Counted from the first letter of the stretch, positions 6,960-14,819 are shown. The stretch is 16,537 nucleotides of DNA from an uncultured Candidatus Saccharibacteria bacterium (GCA_937976315.1 CALJRR010000006.1:1-16537), one strand, 5' to 3'. A program made the numbers and translations. The notes: generated by a model from the sequence alone, not told the origin.

Positions 6960-9173
6960 CTATTCCGCCAGCAATTCCTCAAGCTCTTCTGGACTAGAAA
7001 TCAAAACATCACGTGGCTTAGAACCATTCTGCGGACCAATGATTCCCCGCTCTTCCATCTCTTCAATAATTCGCGCTGCTCGCTGATAACCAATTCCCAG
7101 GCGCGTTTGCAGCATACTCGTTGAAGCCTTGCGTCGTTCAACCACCACACGAACCGCGTCCTTAAACTTATCGTCACCACCTTCTGACAAGTCCATCACG
7201 ACGCCACCCTTGCCGTCCAATTGAACCGGCTGAGCCACCACTTCGTCGTTGTACTGCGGAGCCATCTGCATACGCAAATGATCGGCAATTTTATTCACCT
7301 CGTCATCTGTCACCCAGGCACCCTGAATACGTTTTGGCTTGCTCATACTTGTTACGTAAAATAGCATATCTCCTTGACCCAATAATTTCTCAGCGCCAGA
7401 TTGGTCTAAAATCGTTATACTGTCAACCTGGCTAGCCACCGTAAAGGCAATTCGCGCCGGCACGTTTGCCTTAATCAAACCGGTAATCACATTCACACTA
7501 GGACGCTGCGTTGCCAGCACCAAGTGAATACCAACCGCTCGAGACTTCTGCGCCAAACGAACAATTAACGTCTCAACATCCTTTTTAGCCATCATCATGA
7601 GATCAGACATCTCGTCCACCACAATCACGATATACGGCATCGATCCATCTTCATGCTCCTGAACATTGCCATTTTCATCAGCAATTGCAATCTTCTTAGC
7701 GCGCGATTGCAACCTCTTGTTGTATTCCTTAATATTACGGATTTTCTCGCCCGCCAACAATTTGTAGCGACGCTCCATTTCATTCACCGCCCACTTCAAA
7801 GCTGAAATGGTCTTTTCCGGCTCGTTAATCACCGGCGTAAGAAGATGCGGAATATCAGCGTACGGCGCCATTTCGACTTGCTTCGGGTCAACCAAAATCA
7901 ACTTCATATCACTCGGACTATTGCGATATAGCAAGCTACATAGCAAAGTATTAATCATCACCGACTTACCAGAACCCGTTTGTCCAGCAATCAACAAATG
8001 TGGCATCTTCCCCAGCTCGCCCACAACAACTTGACCGGATATATCTTTACCAATTCCAAAACTCAAAGGATCACGAGCAGCAGCCCACTGTTTTGACGAC
8101 AACGTACTCCGTAGTCGCACCTCGGCAGCCTTACGGTTAGGCACCTCAATACCAACCGCTCGCTGACCAGGAATTGGCGCCTCAATCCTTAAACTTTGTG
8201 CTGCCAAATTAAGCGCAATGTTAGTCTCCAGCGCCGTAATTCGCGTCAATTTAACCCCACTTGGTGGCCTTAGGGTGTATTGCGTAACTTTTGGACCAAC
8301 ATTAATGTCGCCCATCGCCGCCTCAATATTAAATTCAGCCAACGTATCGTGAATTATTTGAGCGTTCTGGCGCGTATCTCCAGCATCAGCACCGCTTTCA
8401 TTCTTCTCTAATAGATCCAAGCTTGGCGCCTCCCAATTTGGATCACGAGTTGCCACCAAAGCCTGCTCTTCATTGACCTTCTCTGGCTTCTCTACTTTCT
8501 TCAATAGACTCTTTTTCTCTTTGGCTGTATCAATTATTGGCACACCAGCGTTTAGCTTAATTTCTCCCAAGTCGGTCTTTTTCTCTTCTTCTGCTGGCTG
8601 AGCAATTGATGCCTTTTTCATAACAGAACGATTATTATCGTCTTCCTTAGTATTACTCTTAATCATCTCCCAAAGTTTACTGAAAACTGTAAACGGCGAC
8701 GTCTGGGTAATAAATAGAACTGTTATAAACGCCAAAACTAGATAAATAATCACCGCAATTGCCGAATCTACCATTTTCAAGGTTGCCGTATTCAATATAT
8801 CGCCCACAAATCCACCAGAATTCGGATGCGAAGCCGTCTTCATTAACCCAAACAATCCAGAAAACCACACAATTTCCAGAATTGCCGCAAATTTCACCAC
8901 TGCGGGTAATTGATTCTCTTCCGCTCGGAAAGTCTCAACCGCCAAATAAATCAGCAATATCGGCAAGGCATACGCGGTGTAACCAATCGTTTTTACGGTC
9001 GCCATATCAACCCATTGTAAAACCGGACCACCAACGCCAAACCACGACACGACGAGTAGCAGAGACAAAAGAATAAGCATCACCGCGCCAACTTGCGACC
9101 AAAAACCCGCCGGCAAACTATGCTGCGGCTTGGCTGGTGCGGATTTTTTCGTGCTCTTTCGTTTTTTTGCCAT
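6960..9173 (-). CDS. ftsK: DNA translocase FtsK/SpoIIIE
   Basis: An ATP-driven membrane motor that moves chromosome termini through the closing division septum. The protein is 737 residues. Seen: a basic N terminus; about four membrane segments (approximately 27-48, 62-80, 92-112, 134-156); a charged linker (170-265); the alpha domain (266-345); a RecA-like beta motor with Walker A GQTGSGKS (397-404) and Walker B IVIVVDE (515-521), followed by LATQRPSVNVITGLIKANVP; and the C-terminal winged-helix gamma domain (about 665-727, TSMLQTRLGIGYQRAARIIEEME), which reads KOPS-type polarity sequences. The linker is short, as in SpoIIIE and unlike the very long one in E. coli. The ATG is 10 bases after a TATAAT with no Shine-Dalgarno. 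A second promoter lies further upstream. Confidence 0.97.
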   Translation of the reverse strand: MAKKRKSTKKSAPAKPQHSLPAGFWSQVGAVMLILLSLLLVVSWFGVGGPVLQWVDMATVKTIGYTAYALPILLIYLAVETFRAEENQLPAVVKFAAILEIVWFSGLFGLMKTASHPNSGGFVGDILNTATLKMVDSAIAVIIYLVLAFITVLFITQTSPFTVFSKLWEMIKSNTKEDDNNRSVMKKASIAQPAEEEKKTDLGEIKLNAGVPIIDTAKEKKSLLKKVEKPEKVNEEQALVATRDPNWEAPSLDLLEKNESGADAGDTRQNAQIIHDTLAEFNIEAAMGDINVGPKVTQYTLRPPSGVKLTRITALETNIALNLAAQSLRIEAPIPGQRAVGIEVPNRKAAEVRLRSTLSSKQWAAARDPLSFGIGKDISGQVVVGELGKMPHLLIAGQTGSGKSVMINTLLCSLLYRNSPSDMKLILVDPKQVEMAPYADIPHLLTPVINEPEKTISALKWAVNEMERRYKLLAGEKIRNIKEYNKRLQSRAKKIAIADENGNVQEHEDGSMPYIVIVVDEMSDLMMMAKKDVETLIVRLAQKSRAVGIHLVLATQRPSVNVITGLIKANVPARIAFTVASQVDSITILDQSGAEKLLGQGDMLFYVTSMSKPKRIQGAWVTDDEVNKIADHLRMQMAPQYNDEVVAQPVQLDGKGGVVMDLSEGGDDKFKDAVRVVVERRKASTSMLQTRLGIGYQRAARIIEEMEERGIIGPQNGSKPRDVLISSPEELEELLAE

Positions 9174-9183
9174 AATCGTTTTT

Positions 9184-9189
9184 ATTATA
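9184..9189 (-). promoter_or_regulatory. Proximal ftsK -10 element (leaderless)
   Basis: A perfect minus-strand TATAAT ending 10 bases before the ftsK ATG; transcription would start about 4 bases before the ATG. No convincing -35 was found at 16-18 bases (TGTTAA at 17). Confidence 0.5.
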
Positions 9190-9241
9190 CACTGATTTTA
9201 TACTTATTAACAGATGTAAAAATCAATTTATCACGCTTAGT

Positions 9242-9270
9242 ATTATAGCATAATTCACCATTAAAATCAA
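9242..9270 (-). promoter_or_regulatory. Distal ftsK promoter
   Basis: Minus-strand TTGATT (plus 9265-9270), a 17-base spacer, then TATAAT (plus 9242-9247) with the extended TGC just upstream. It starts 10 bases after the RNase J stop and would give ftsK a leader of about 60 bases. That leader still has no Shine-Dalgarno before the ATG. Confidence 0.6.
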
Positions 9271-9279
9271 TCTAGAACC

Positions 9280-11439
9280 CTAGTATGGGCGAGTATTCTG
9301 TCGCTCCCTGGCCTTCGTGTCGTTTGCTTCAGTATCTGGCACTTGGCGCTGCGGGAAACGACGACGTGGAGCAGTTGGAAGAGTCATTTTTGACTCGTCT
9401 GAGTCAGGCTTTTTGCCACGCGCTGGCGATTTCACGGCAGAATGCGTTGGCGTAGCTGCCGACTTAACAGACTTCAAGCCACCAACCTCATTTATCACCG
9501 GAATAACAATCGGTGTTCGGCGAGTCTGATCGTACAATATATGCGTAATCTCATCTTTAATTTCTTTTTTGATCACATCCAAATCATATTTGCCAGAAAA
9601 ACTACGTGCCGCTTTTTGCTTCAAGTATTGGCGAATCATATTCATCAATTCTTCAGAGTCGCGCAAGTAAATAAATCCGCGAGAAATAATGTCCGGGCTA
9701 GTCAATAATCGTCCAGTGCCACGCTGTACAGTCAACACCACAACAAACATTCCCTCTTGTGACATGTGAATGCGATCTTTCAGCACAACCTCAGAAACAA
9801 TCGCGCCAGTGTCATCATACATCACACCGCCAACATGAATTCGCCCAGCCTTCTTTGCTTGTCTTTCAATATCAATTTCAATAATATCTCCAGCATCGCA
9901 CACAAAAATATTCTTACGAGGAATTCCACATTCCTTTTCCGCTAATCTAGCATTATGCACCAACATATGGAATTCACCGTGAATTGGCATGTAGTAAGTT
10001 GGGTTAAGCGCGTTGATCAATTTGACGTGATCGTCGTAATAGCCGTGACCCGACAAGTGCAAAGGACCGATTCCCGTCAGGTGAGTTTTGCCGTTCTGAA
10101 TGACGTCAGAACCTTCGCGCATCAGACCGTCAACCGTTCGCACCACGCTTTTTTCATTGCCAGGAATTGGATTTGAGCTAAACACTACAACATCCGAGCC
10201 CTTAATTTTCATATATTTATGAGCGCCCGTCGCCATGCGATTTAAGACGGCGTTAAATTCGCCCTGCGAGCCAGTACAAACTACAGCAATTTGATTATCT
10301 GGTAATTTAACAATATCTTCCATCTTCATGATGGTGTCTTTAGGAATTTTAATCGTCCCCGAACGCAACGCCACTTCCAGGTTTTGAATCATCGAGAATC
10401 CAGCAAATGCCACCTTGCGTCCATGCTTATGTGCCTCTTCCAAAATTAATTGCAAGCGATGCACCTGCGATGAGAAACAACTTAAAATCACTCGACTATT
10501 GCTAAACTTGTCCATCACCTGACCGATAGAATACTGAATATCAAACTCCGTATGTGTGTGCGTACCAGCAGATTCACAGTTGGTCGATTCATTCATAAAC
10601 ATCAAAATGCCTTCTTTTGAAGCCACTTCCGTAAGTCGCTCAAGGTCAAACTTTTGACCGTCAACTGGACTTTCCTCAAATCGCCAGTCACCAGAATCGA
10701 CAATCACGCCCATTGGGGTTCGAATAATCACCGCCGTAGAATCAGGAATTGAGTGGTTAACTCGCACCAACTCGACCGAGAAATGCTTAGAAACTTGAAC
10801 AATTTCGTGACTCAGCGGATCCATCACTCGATAATCCGGCTTAAAATCCACTTCTGAATCGTCCATCGTTCGATCAAGCATACCAATCGTAAACTTAGAG
10901 CCATAAACTGGCGCTGGAATACGATGAATAAAATGGCGGAATGAGCCAATGTGGTCAAGGTGTCCATGCGTAAAAACATGCGCCTTAATTTTATGCTTAT
11001 TCTCTTCCAACCAAGTAATATCCGGCGTTATGTAATTGATGCCTGGATAATCACTGCCCGGGAACAGAAATCCCATATCTACGATGATAATCTCATCATC
11101 ATATTCGATGGCGTTCATATTCTTACCAATTCCCATTTCGCCCACGCCACCAATCGGAATAATCCGAAGTTTCGGCTGACCACCGCGAACAGGTTTTGGT
11201 TGCATTTTGGCGCTAAATTGCTCGCCGCCGTATCCGTTGTAAACTGACTTATTCACTGGAATATCAATCAAGTGCTGTGAAGCCCTGAGGTTAACGTTCT
11301 CGCTTGTTCGTCGCTGAGCTCGGAAAACCTCACCCTTACGAGTAGTTGTACTATTCAAAACTGCATTGTTGCTTTTCTTTGACTGCGGACGCTTATTGGC
11401 GTCGTCTTTTTGCGGTGTTGCTAGTCGCCGCTGACCCAT
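9280..11439 (-). CDS. rnj: Ribonuclease J (long-tailed form)
   Basis: A metallo-beta-lactamase/beta-CASP RNase with endo- and 5'-3' exonuclease activity, central to mRNA decay and rRNA maturation in bacteria lacking RNase E. The protein is 719 residues from the chosen start. Seen: a basic, disordered N-terminal extension (1-90, with KKS and RRT clusters); the beta-lactamase core starting LRIIPIGGVGEMGIGKN; the metal site HGHLDH (158-163); further ligands H229 and D248 (VDSGDW); the beta-CASP domain; and a MPIHGEFHML motif, typical of the family, before the C-terminal domain. A disordered Arg/Pro-rich tail follows (last about 60 residues). Core homologues are about 555 residues, so both tails are additions. 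Start: the ATG at 11439 has AAGGAG 9 bases upstream; an in-frame ATG at 11475 has none. Confidence 0.95.
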   Translation of the reverse strand: MGQRRLATPQKDDANKRPQSKKSNNAVLNSTTTRKGEVFRAQRRTSENVNLRASQHLIDIPVNKSVYNGYGGEQFSAKMQPKPVRGGQPKLRIIPIGGVGEMGIGKNMNAIEYDDEIIIVDMGFLFPGSDYPGINYITPDITWLEENKHKIKAHVFTHGHLDHIGSFRHFIHRIPAPVYGSKFTIGMLDRTMDDSEVDFKPDYRVMDPLSHEIVQVSKHFSVELVRVNHSIPDSTAVIIRTPMGVIVDSGDWRFEESPVDGQKFDLERLTEVASKEGILMFMNESTNCESAGTHTHTEFDIQYSIGQVMDKFSNSRVILSCFSSQVHRLQLILEEAHKHGRKVAFAGFSMIQNLEVALRSGTIKIPKDTIMKMEDIVKLPDNQIAVVCTGSQGEFNAVLNRMATGAHKYMKIKGSDVVVFSSNPIPGNEKSVVRTVDGLMREGSDVIQNGKTHLTGIGPLHLSGHGYYDDHVKLINALNPTYYMPIHGEFHMLVHNARLAEKECGIPRKNIFVCDAGDIIEIDIERQAKKAGRIHVGGVMYDDTGAIVSEVVLKDRIHMSQEGMFVVVLTVQRGTGRLLTSPDIISRGFIYLRDSEELMNMIRQYLKQKAARSFSGKYDLDVIKKEIKDEITHILYDQTRRTPIVIPVINEVGGLKSVKSAATPTHSAVKSPARGKKPDSDESKMTLPTAPRRRFPQRQVPDTEANDTKARERQNTRPY

Positions 11440-11448
11440 ATTGTTATA

Positions 11449-11454
11449 CTCCTT
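11449..11454 (-). promoter_or_regulatory. Shine-Dalgarno that fixes the RNase J start
   Basis: Minus-strand AAGGAG, 9 bases before the ATG at 11439. The upstream in-frame ATG (11475) lies in front of this site and has no ribosome site of its own, so the 12 extra residues were dropped. Confidence 0.75.
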
Positions 11455-11485
11455 TTTTATTACAATATAATTCAAAAACCAGGTA

Positions 11486-11513
11486 TAGAGGTGAACTGAT
11501 GTAAATTCCTCTA
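11486..11513 (-). ncRNA. Hairpin in the RNase J mRNA leader
   Basis: A perfect 6-base stem, TAGAGG/CCTCTA on the minus strand (plus 11508-11513 and 11486-11491), with a 16-base loop. It sits near the 5' end of the predicted leader of about 80 bases. A 5' hairpin can shield an mRNA from 5'-end-dependent decay or act in feedback on the nuclease's own message. That role is inference; no U-tract follows, so it is not a terminator. Confidence 0.4.
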
Positions 11514-11525
11514 GTTAGTACTCTT

Positions 11526-11554
11526 ATATTAGCAAACCGCGCATTTTTTGTCAA
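11526..11554 (-). promoter_or_regulatory. Promoter of the RNase J gene
   Basis: A perfect TTGACA (plus 11549-11554), a 17-base spacer ending in TGC (extended -10), then TAATAT (plus 11526-11531). This is the best -35 box in the window. It lies in the 142-base gap after the yhgE stop, which otherwise holds only the leader hairpin and the Shine-Dalgarno. Confidence 0.75.
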
Positions 11555-11581
11555 AGAACAATGTTTTATAACAGAGGTCAA

Positions 11582-13666
11582 TTAATCGTCGCCATCAACC
11601 GACGTGTGTGCGAATTTACGCTTGCCACGATAAGCGAAGAAGCCGATTGTCAATAAATTAGCCACCAACAAGAATCCAACCAAAACCCACATACTGCCGC
11701 CGTAAAATGCGTTATCTAGCCCGCCCGAAATAGCCTGGCGCAATGCACGAATCGAGTAAGTCATCGGCACTAGCGGATTAATTGTCTGGAAGAATCCGTT
11801 GGCAGTTTGGATTGGGAATGTTCCTTCGCTGGAGCCCAATTGAAGCACCAAAAGAACCATCGCTAGGAATCGCCCTGGATTGTCCAAAACAATCACCAAA
11901 AGCGACACAATCGACATATACGCAAACGACGTCAGATAAATTGCCCCGATAAAATGCGCTGGATGCTCTGGAGTTAGCCCTAAGAAAAACACCATCACCA
12001 ACATCAAAATCGTTGCTTGCATAAAGGCTGCCACGCCAGCCACCGAAGCTTTAGATAGCCACCAACGAATCGCACTTTCTTGCTCGGAAAAAGTTTTGCG
12101 AATCGGATAAATAACGTTCAGGACAATTGCCCCAACGAACAAACTTAGCGACAAAACATACGGCGACAAAGCGTAACCATAATTCGGAACATTACCCTTT
12201 TCAGTCATTTCCGACTTCACTGGATTTGCAATTTGCTGCTGAGTCGTAGTGCCAGTTGGTTGAATTTTTATGCGATTAGAAGCATCCGCCAATTTATTCG
12301 CCAGCGTATCCGTGCCGTTTGCTAGTTGCGAAGTTCCATCAATCAACGCGCCCGAGCGACTTTCTAATAAACTCGCGCCATTCGCCAATTTTTGACTGCC
12401 CGATTTTGCTTCGCTTAAGCCGTTTGTTAAGCCTGCTGAGCCCGCCAACAATTGATTATTCGCGAATCGCACGCTGTTATAGCCGTTAAATGCGGTGATT
12501 GCGTTTGGCGCCAATTGATTGACGCCGTTGTTTAATGCGGAAACTCCAGCTTGAAGTTGCGTTTGTTGCGCCGATAATTGCTGATTTAGCGTTTGAAGAT
12601 CTTCACGTAGCGTCCCCGTCTGCGCGATAATTGCCTTAGTTTTTGTGAATGCTTGAGAAATATTGCTAATTTGCGACGAACTTATCGTCGTAGAATCGCT
12701 ACCAGAAGCGGCTGCTTGCGTGCTCAAAGCCTGCAAAGTGCCACCCGCCGTCAACAAGTCGGACTCCGAATCTTTCATTGTTTGCACCAAAGTTTGCGCG
12801 TCCGTTTCTACCTTGTTTTGTTGAGCCACGAGCGCTGGCGATGGATTCCTCACGCTGGCGTTTAACTGATTTATGCCCGATTGCAATTGCTTCATGCCGT
12901 CAGATAATTGTGACAATTGAGATTCGGTCGGCAAACTGTTCGACAATTGCCCCAACCCCGCCTGCAATTTACGAGAACCGTCGCTGAGTTGCGCCAATCC
13001 GCCAGTCAAGGATTGCTGGTTTACTGCTAATTGCTTAACGCCGCCAACGTATGTTTGTGCGCCATATTGCAATCGCCCTAATCCGTCGTGCAAAGTTGAC
13101 GCGCCGTTAGCTGCCGTGTCCAACCCTATTCCAAGCTTATCCAAGTTCTCCAAAATCCCCTTAGCGTACGCCTGAGTGATTTGTTCAGACACCGAAGATT
13201 CAACCTTGGCAGCAGCTTGGTTGCTGACTAGCGAACCAATATAGTTTTTCGCTGGCGTGGTCGTAAAATTAATAACCGCTTGCTGAGGTTCAGATTTGGT
13301 AATTGACGCCGCTTTCTGCGAAAAGTCGGACGGAATAGTTACCACTGCATAAAAATGACCGCTATTCACGCCTTCGTCTGCTTGTTGTTTACTGACAAAC
13401 TCCCAGCCCAAATCGTGATTATCTTTCAGTTTTTTCTCGACAGATTCGCCGACATTCAGCGATTTGCCATTTAAGCTAGCGCCCTTATCTTCGTTCACAA
13501 ACGCCACCGGCAAGTTTTTTGTTTGTCCGTACGGATCCCAAATTGAGCCTAGGAAAAATCCACTATACAAAATCGGGATAAACGAAATCACAGCCATAGA
13601 TATCAGCAATATTTTATTATTAAACAAATGCTTCCACTCGGCTTGTAACATCTTATTTTTAATCAT
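11582..13666 (-). CDS. YhgE/Pip-family membrane protein
   Basis: A 694-residue polytopic membrane protein of the phage-infection-protein family (Lactococcus Pip, Bacillus YhgE, and the related YueB/EsaA), which acts as a phage receptor or secretion-linked membrane protein in Firmicutes. Seen: one N-terminal membrane helix (about 18-40), then an extracellular region of about 460 residues. This contains VAFVNEDKGASLNGKSLNVG, two blocks of LxxGxxxLxxGL-type repeats (about 190-270 and 372-460) and a Gln/Ser-rich middle. Five C-terminal membrane helices follow (from about 503), with the family signature LGSSEGTFPIQTANGFFQTINPLVPMTYSIRALR. Start: the ATG at 13666 has AAAGGAGG 6 bases upstream. An in-frame ATG at 13687 lies before that site and was rejected. 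The first 8 bases overlap the rrf2 3' end. Cellular role here is unknown. Confidence 0.9.
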   Translation of the reverse strand: MIKNKMLQAEWKHLFNNKILLISMAVISFIPILYSGFFLGSIWDPYGQTKNLPVAFVNEDKGASLNGKSLNVGESVEKKLKDNHDLGWEFVSKQQADEGVNSGHFYAVVTIPSDFSQKAASITKSEPQQAVINFTTTPAKNYIGSLVSNQAAAKVESSVSEQITQAYAKGILENLDKLGIGLDTAANGASTLHDGLGRLQYGAQTYVGGVKQLAVNQQSLTGGLAQLSDGSRKLQAGLGQLSNSLPTESQLSQLSDGMKQLQSGINQLNASVRNPSPALVAQQNKVETDAQTLVQTMKDSESDLLTAGGTLQALSTQAAASGSDSTTISSSQISNISQAFTKTKAIIAQTGTLREDLQTLNQQLSAQQTQLQAGVSALNNGVNQLAPNAITAFNGYNSVRFANNQLLAGSAGLTNGLSEAKSGSQKLANGASLLESRSGALIDGTSQLANGTDTLANKLADASNRIKIQPTGTTTQQQIANPVKSEMTEKGNVPNYGYALSPYVLSLSLFVGAIVLNVIYPIRKTFSEQESAIRWWLSKASVAGVAAFMQATILMLVMVFFLGLTPEHPAHFIGAIYLTSFAYMSIVSLLVIVLDNPGRFLAMVLLVLQLGSSEGTFPIQTANGFFQTINPLVPMTYSIRALRQAISGGLDNAFYGGSMWVLVGFLLVANLLTIGFFAYRGKRKFAHTSVDGDD

Positions 13667-14093
13667 GTGCGACCTCCTTTGCGACATCTTCCAACGTCAC
13701 AGTTTTCAAATATTCACTCCACTTTTCCTGCGCTTCAGAAAAAACCTTTTCTATCATATTCATGCCAATTTCCACCTGGCGAGGACGTGATTGAAAAACT
13801 CTCTCAACAATTCCCTGAGGTTGGAAAAATGGCGATTCTCCTTCAATTGCAAGGACAACATCATGCAACGTAACTTCGTTCATTTTTCTCGCTAAAATAA
13901 ATCCGCCACCAGTTCCCTGTGTTGAAGTGATTAGCTTTGCTATTACCAATTTCCGACTAATTTTCTTCAAGTACGTCGGCGAAACCAGCATCTTTTCTGC
14001 CAGCGCGTCATTAGTTACCGGCGTCGTCCTTTTCGGATCCGCCAGAATTGCCATAACGCAGCACGCCTGTTCAACAGCTCCCGATAATCTCAT
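13659..14093 (-). CDS. Rrf2-family transcriptional repressor without Fe-S cysteines
   Basis: A 144-residue winged-helix DNA-binding regulator. Seen: the family start MRLSGAVEQACCVMAILA, helix-turn-helix ALAEKMLVSPTYLKKISRKL, the wing TGGGFILARKMNEVTLHDVVLAIEG, and a long C-terminal dimer helix. The cluster-binding Cys triad of IscR/NsrR/RsrR is absent from the region after AIEGESPFF. The only cysteines are a CC pair in helix 1, so it probably senses something other than by an Fe-S cluster, like the YwnA/CymR branch. Start: the ATG at 14093 matches the family start and has AAAGGA 5 bases upstream; an in-frame ATG at 14165 lies on the -35 box. Its last 8 bases overlap the yhgE start, so the two are coupled, and a dyad at its own start point suggests it represses the operon. 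Confidence 0.93.
   Translation of the reverse strand: MRLSGAVEQACCVMAILADPKRTTPVTNDALAEKMLVSPTYLKKISRKLVIAKLITSTQGTGGGFILARKMNEVTLHDVVLAIEGESPFFQPQGIVERVFQSRPRQVEIGMNMIEKVFSEAQEKWSEYLKTVTLEDVAKEVAHD
13673..13680 (-). promoter_or_regulatory. Shine-Dalgarno of yhgE inside the rrf2 3' end
   Basis: Minus-strand AAAGGAGG, 6 bases before the ATG at 13666 and inside the last codons of rrf2. It is the strongest ribosome site in the window. It fixes the yhgE start and implies translational coupling. Confidence 0.85.
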
Positions 14094-14098
14094 ACAAA

Positions 14099-14104
14099 TC
14101 CTTT
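14099..14104 (-). promoter_or_regulatory. Shine-Dalgarno that fixes the rrf2 start
   Basis: Minus-strand AAAGGA, 5 bases before the ATG at 14093, agreeing with where family homology begins. Confidence 0.7.
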
Positions 14105-14113
14105 CTCGACTTA

Positions 14114-14128
14114 GATATAATAGATATC
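14114..14128. promoter_or_regulatory. Candidate Rrf2 operator
   Basis: A perfect dyad GATAT-AATAG-ATATC, which also contains the direct repeat TAGATAT twice. It lies immediately after the predicted transcription start of the rrf2-yhgE operon (near 14130), where a bound repressor would block initiation or escape. Assignment to this regulator is by position only. Confidence 0.5.
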
Positions 14129-14136
14129 GACTATCC

Positions 14137-14165
14137 ACTATACTACATCTGAGAAACTTTTGCAA
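14137..14165 (-). promoter_or_regulatory. Promoter of the rrf2-yhgE operon
   Basis: Minus-strand TTGCAA (plus 14160-14165), a 17-base spacer, then TATAGT (plus 14137-14142). The leader would be about 37 bases and carries the rrf2 Shine-Dalgarno. The -35 is the same word as at pilM. Confidence 0.7.
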
Positions 14166-14177
14166 GTAATCGCCTAA

Positions 14178-14759
14178 TTAAGCGTCGCTGCTCTTCTTCA
14201 CAAATTCCACAGCCTGAATAAAATCGTCAATTAAAGTCTGGCGCATACCGCCGTTATAAAGCGCGGCTGCCGGATGATACAATGGAATCACTACGAATTC
14301 AAGCTCATGCAGACGCACTTTACGTGGACGACCGTGTTCTTTACTGATCCGCAATCCTGGAATAAATCCGCCGCCACTGTGCCGCCCTAGGGTCAGAATG
14401 GCCTTTGGCTGGATGATTTCTAATTGCCTGAGTAAATATGGCCAAAATTGTCGCTTTTCCTCTGGCAATGGGTCGCGATTATTCGGCGGTCGATACTTAA
14501 CAATATTGGTAATATATACATCTGACCGCTGTAAATTGGCAGACTTTAGCATTTCATCAAGGAATTTTCCCGCAGCACCGACAAACGGCTTGCCTTGTAA
14601 ATCTTCATTCTTCCCCGGCGCCTCGCCAATAAAAACGATATCAGCATCAGGATTTCCATCGCCCATAACTAATTGCGTCGCCTGATCCGCCAAATTCGGG
14701 CAAATCTTCTCTTTTACAATTTCTTCCACCAACGCATCCAATTTAGTCTGCTTGTCCAT
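14178..14759 (-). CDS. Family-4-like uracil-DNA glycosylase lacking the Fe-S ligands
   Basis: A base-excision repair enzyme that removes uracil from DNA. The protein is 193 residues, normal for family 4. Seen: motif A GEAPGKNED (45-53) followed by GKPFVGAAG (56-64), the core NIVKYRPPNNRDP (85-97), TLGRHSGGGF (123-132) and motif HPAAALY (162-168). Family 4 enzymes bind a 4Fe-4S cluster through four cysteines: a CxxC near the N terminus, one in VKCRPP and one before PYL. Here VKYRPP has Tyr89, the last position is Phe105 and only one Cys (C20) remains, so the cluster is almost certainly absent. The ATG lies 6 bases after an extended -10 with no Shine-Dalgarno, so it is probably leaderless. It stands alone between a terminator and rrf2. 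Confidence 0.92.
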   Translation of the reverse strand: MDKQTKLDALVEEIVKEKICPNLADQATQLVMGDGNPDADIVFIGEAPGKNEDLQGKPFVGAAGKFLDEMLKSANLQRSDVYITNIVKYRPPNNRDPLPEEKRQFWPYLLRQLEIIQPKAILTLGRHSGGGFIPGLRISKEHGRPRKVRLHELEFVVIPLYHPAAALYNGGMRQTLIDDFIQAVEFVKKSSDA

Positions 14760-14765
14760 ATATTT

Positions 14766-14774
14766 ATTCTATCA
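14766..14774 (-). promoter_or_regulatory. Extended -10 of the uracil-DNA glycosylase gene
   Basis: Minus-strand TGATAGAAT (one mismatch to TATAAT), ending 6 bases before the ATG. Its upstream T is the last base of the preceding terminator's T-tract. There is no recognisable -35 (TTTCTT at 17 bases). Confidence 0.55.
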
Positions 14775-14801
14775 AAAAACGCCCCGTAAGAAACGAGGCG
14801 C
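14774..14801 (-). terminator. Rho-independent terminator after the anchored protein gene
   Basis: Minus-strand GCGCCTCG and CGGGGCGT pair over 8 bases with two wobble pairs and a 7-base loop, followed by six T (plus 14774-14779). It ends the 14820-15749 gene. Confidence 0.85.
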
Positions 14802-14819
14802 TTCTGATATTTAGCAGAA

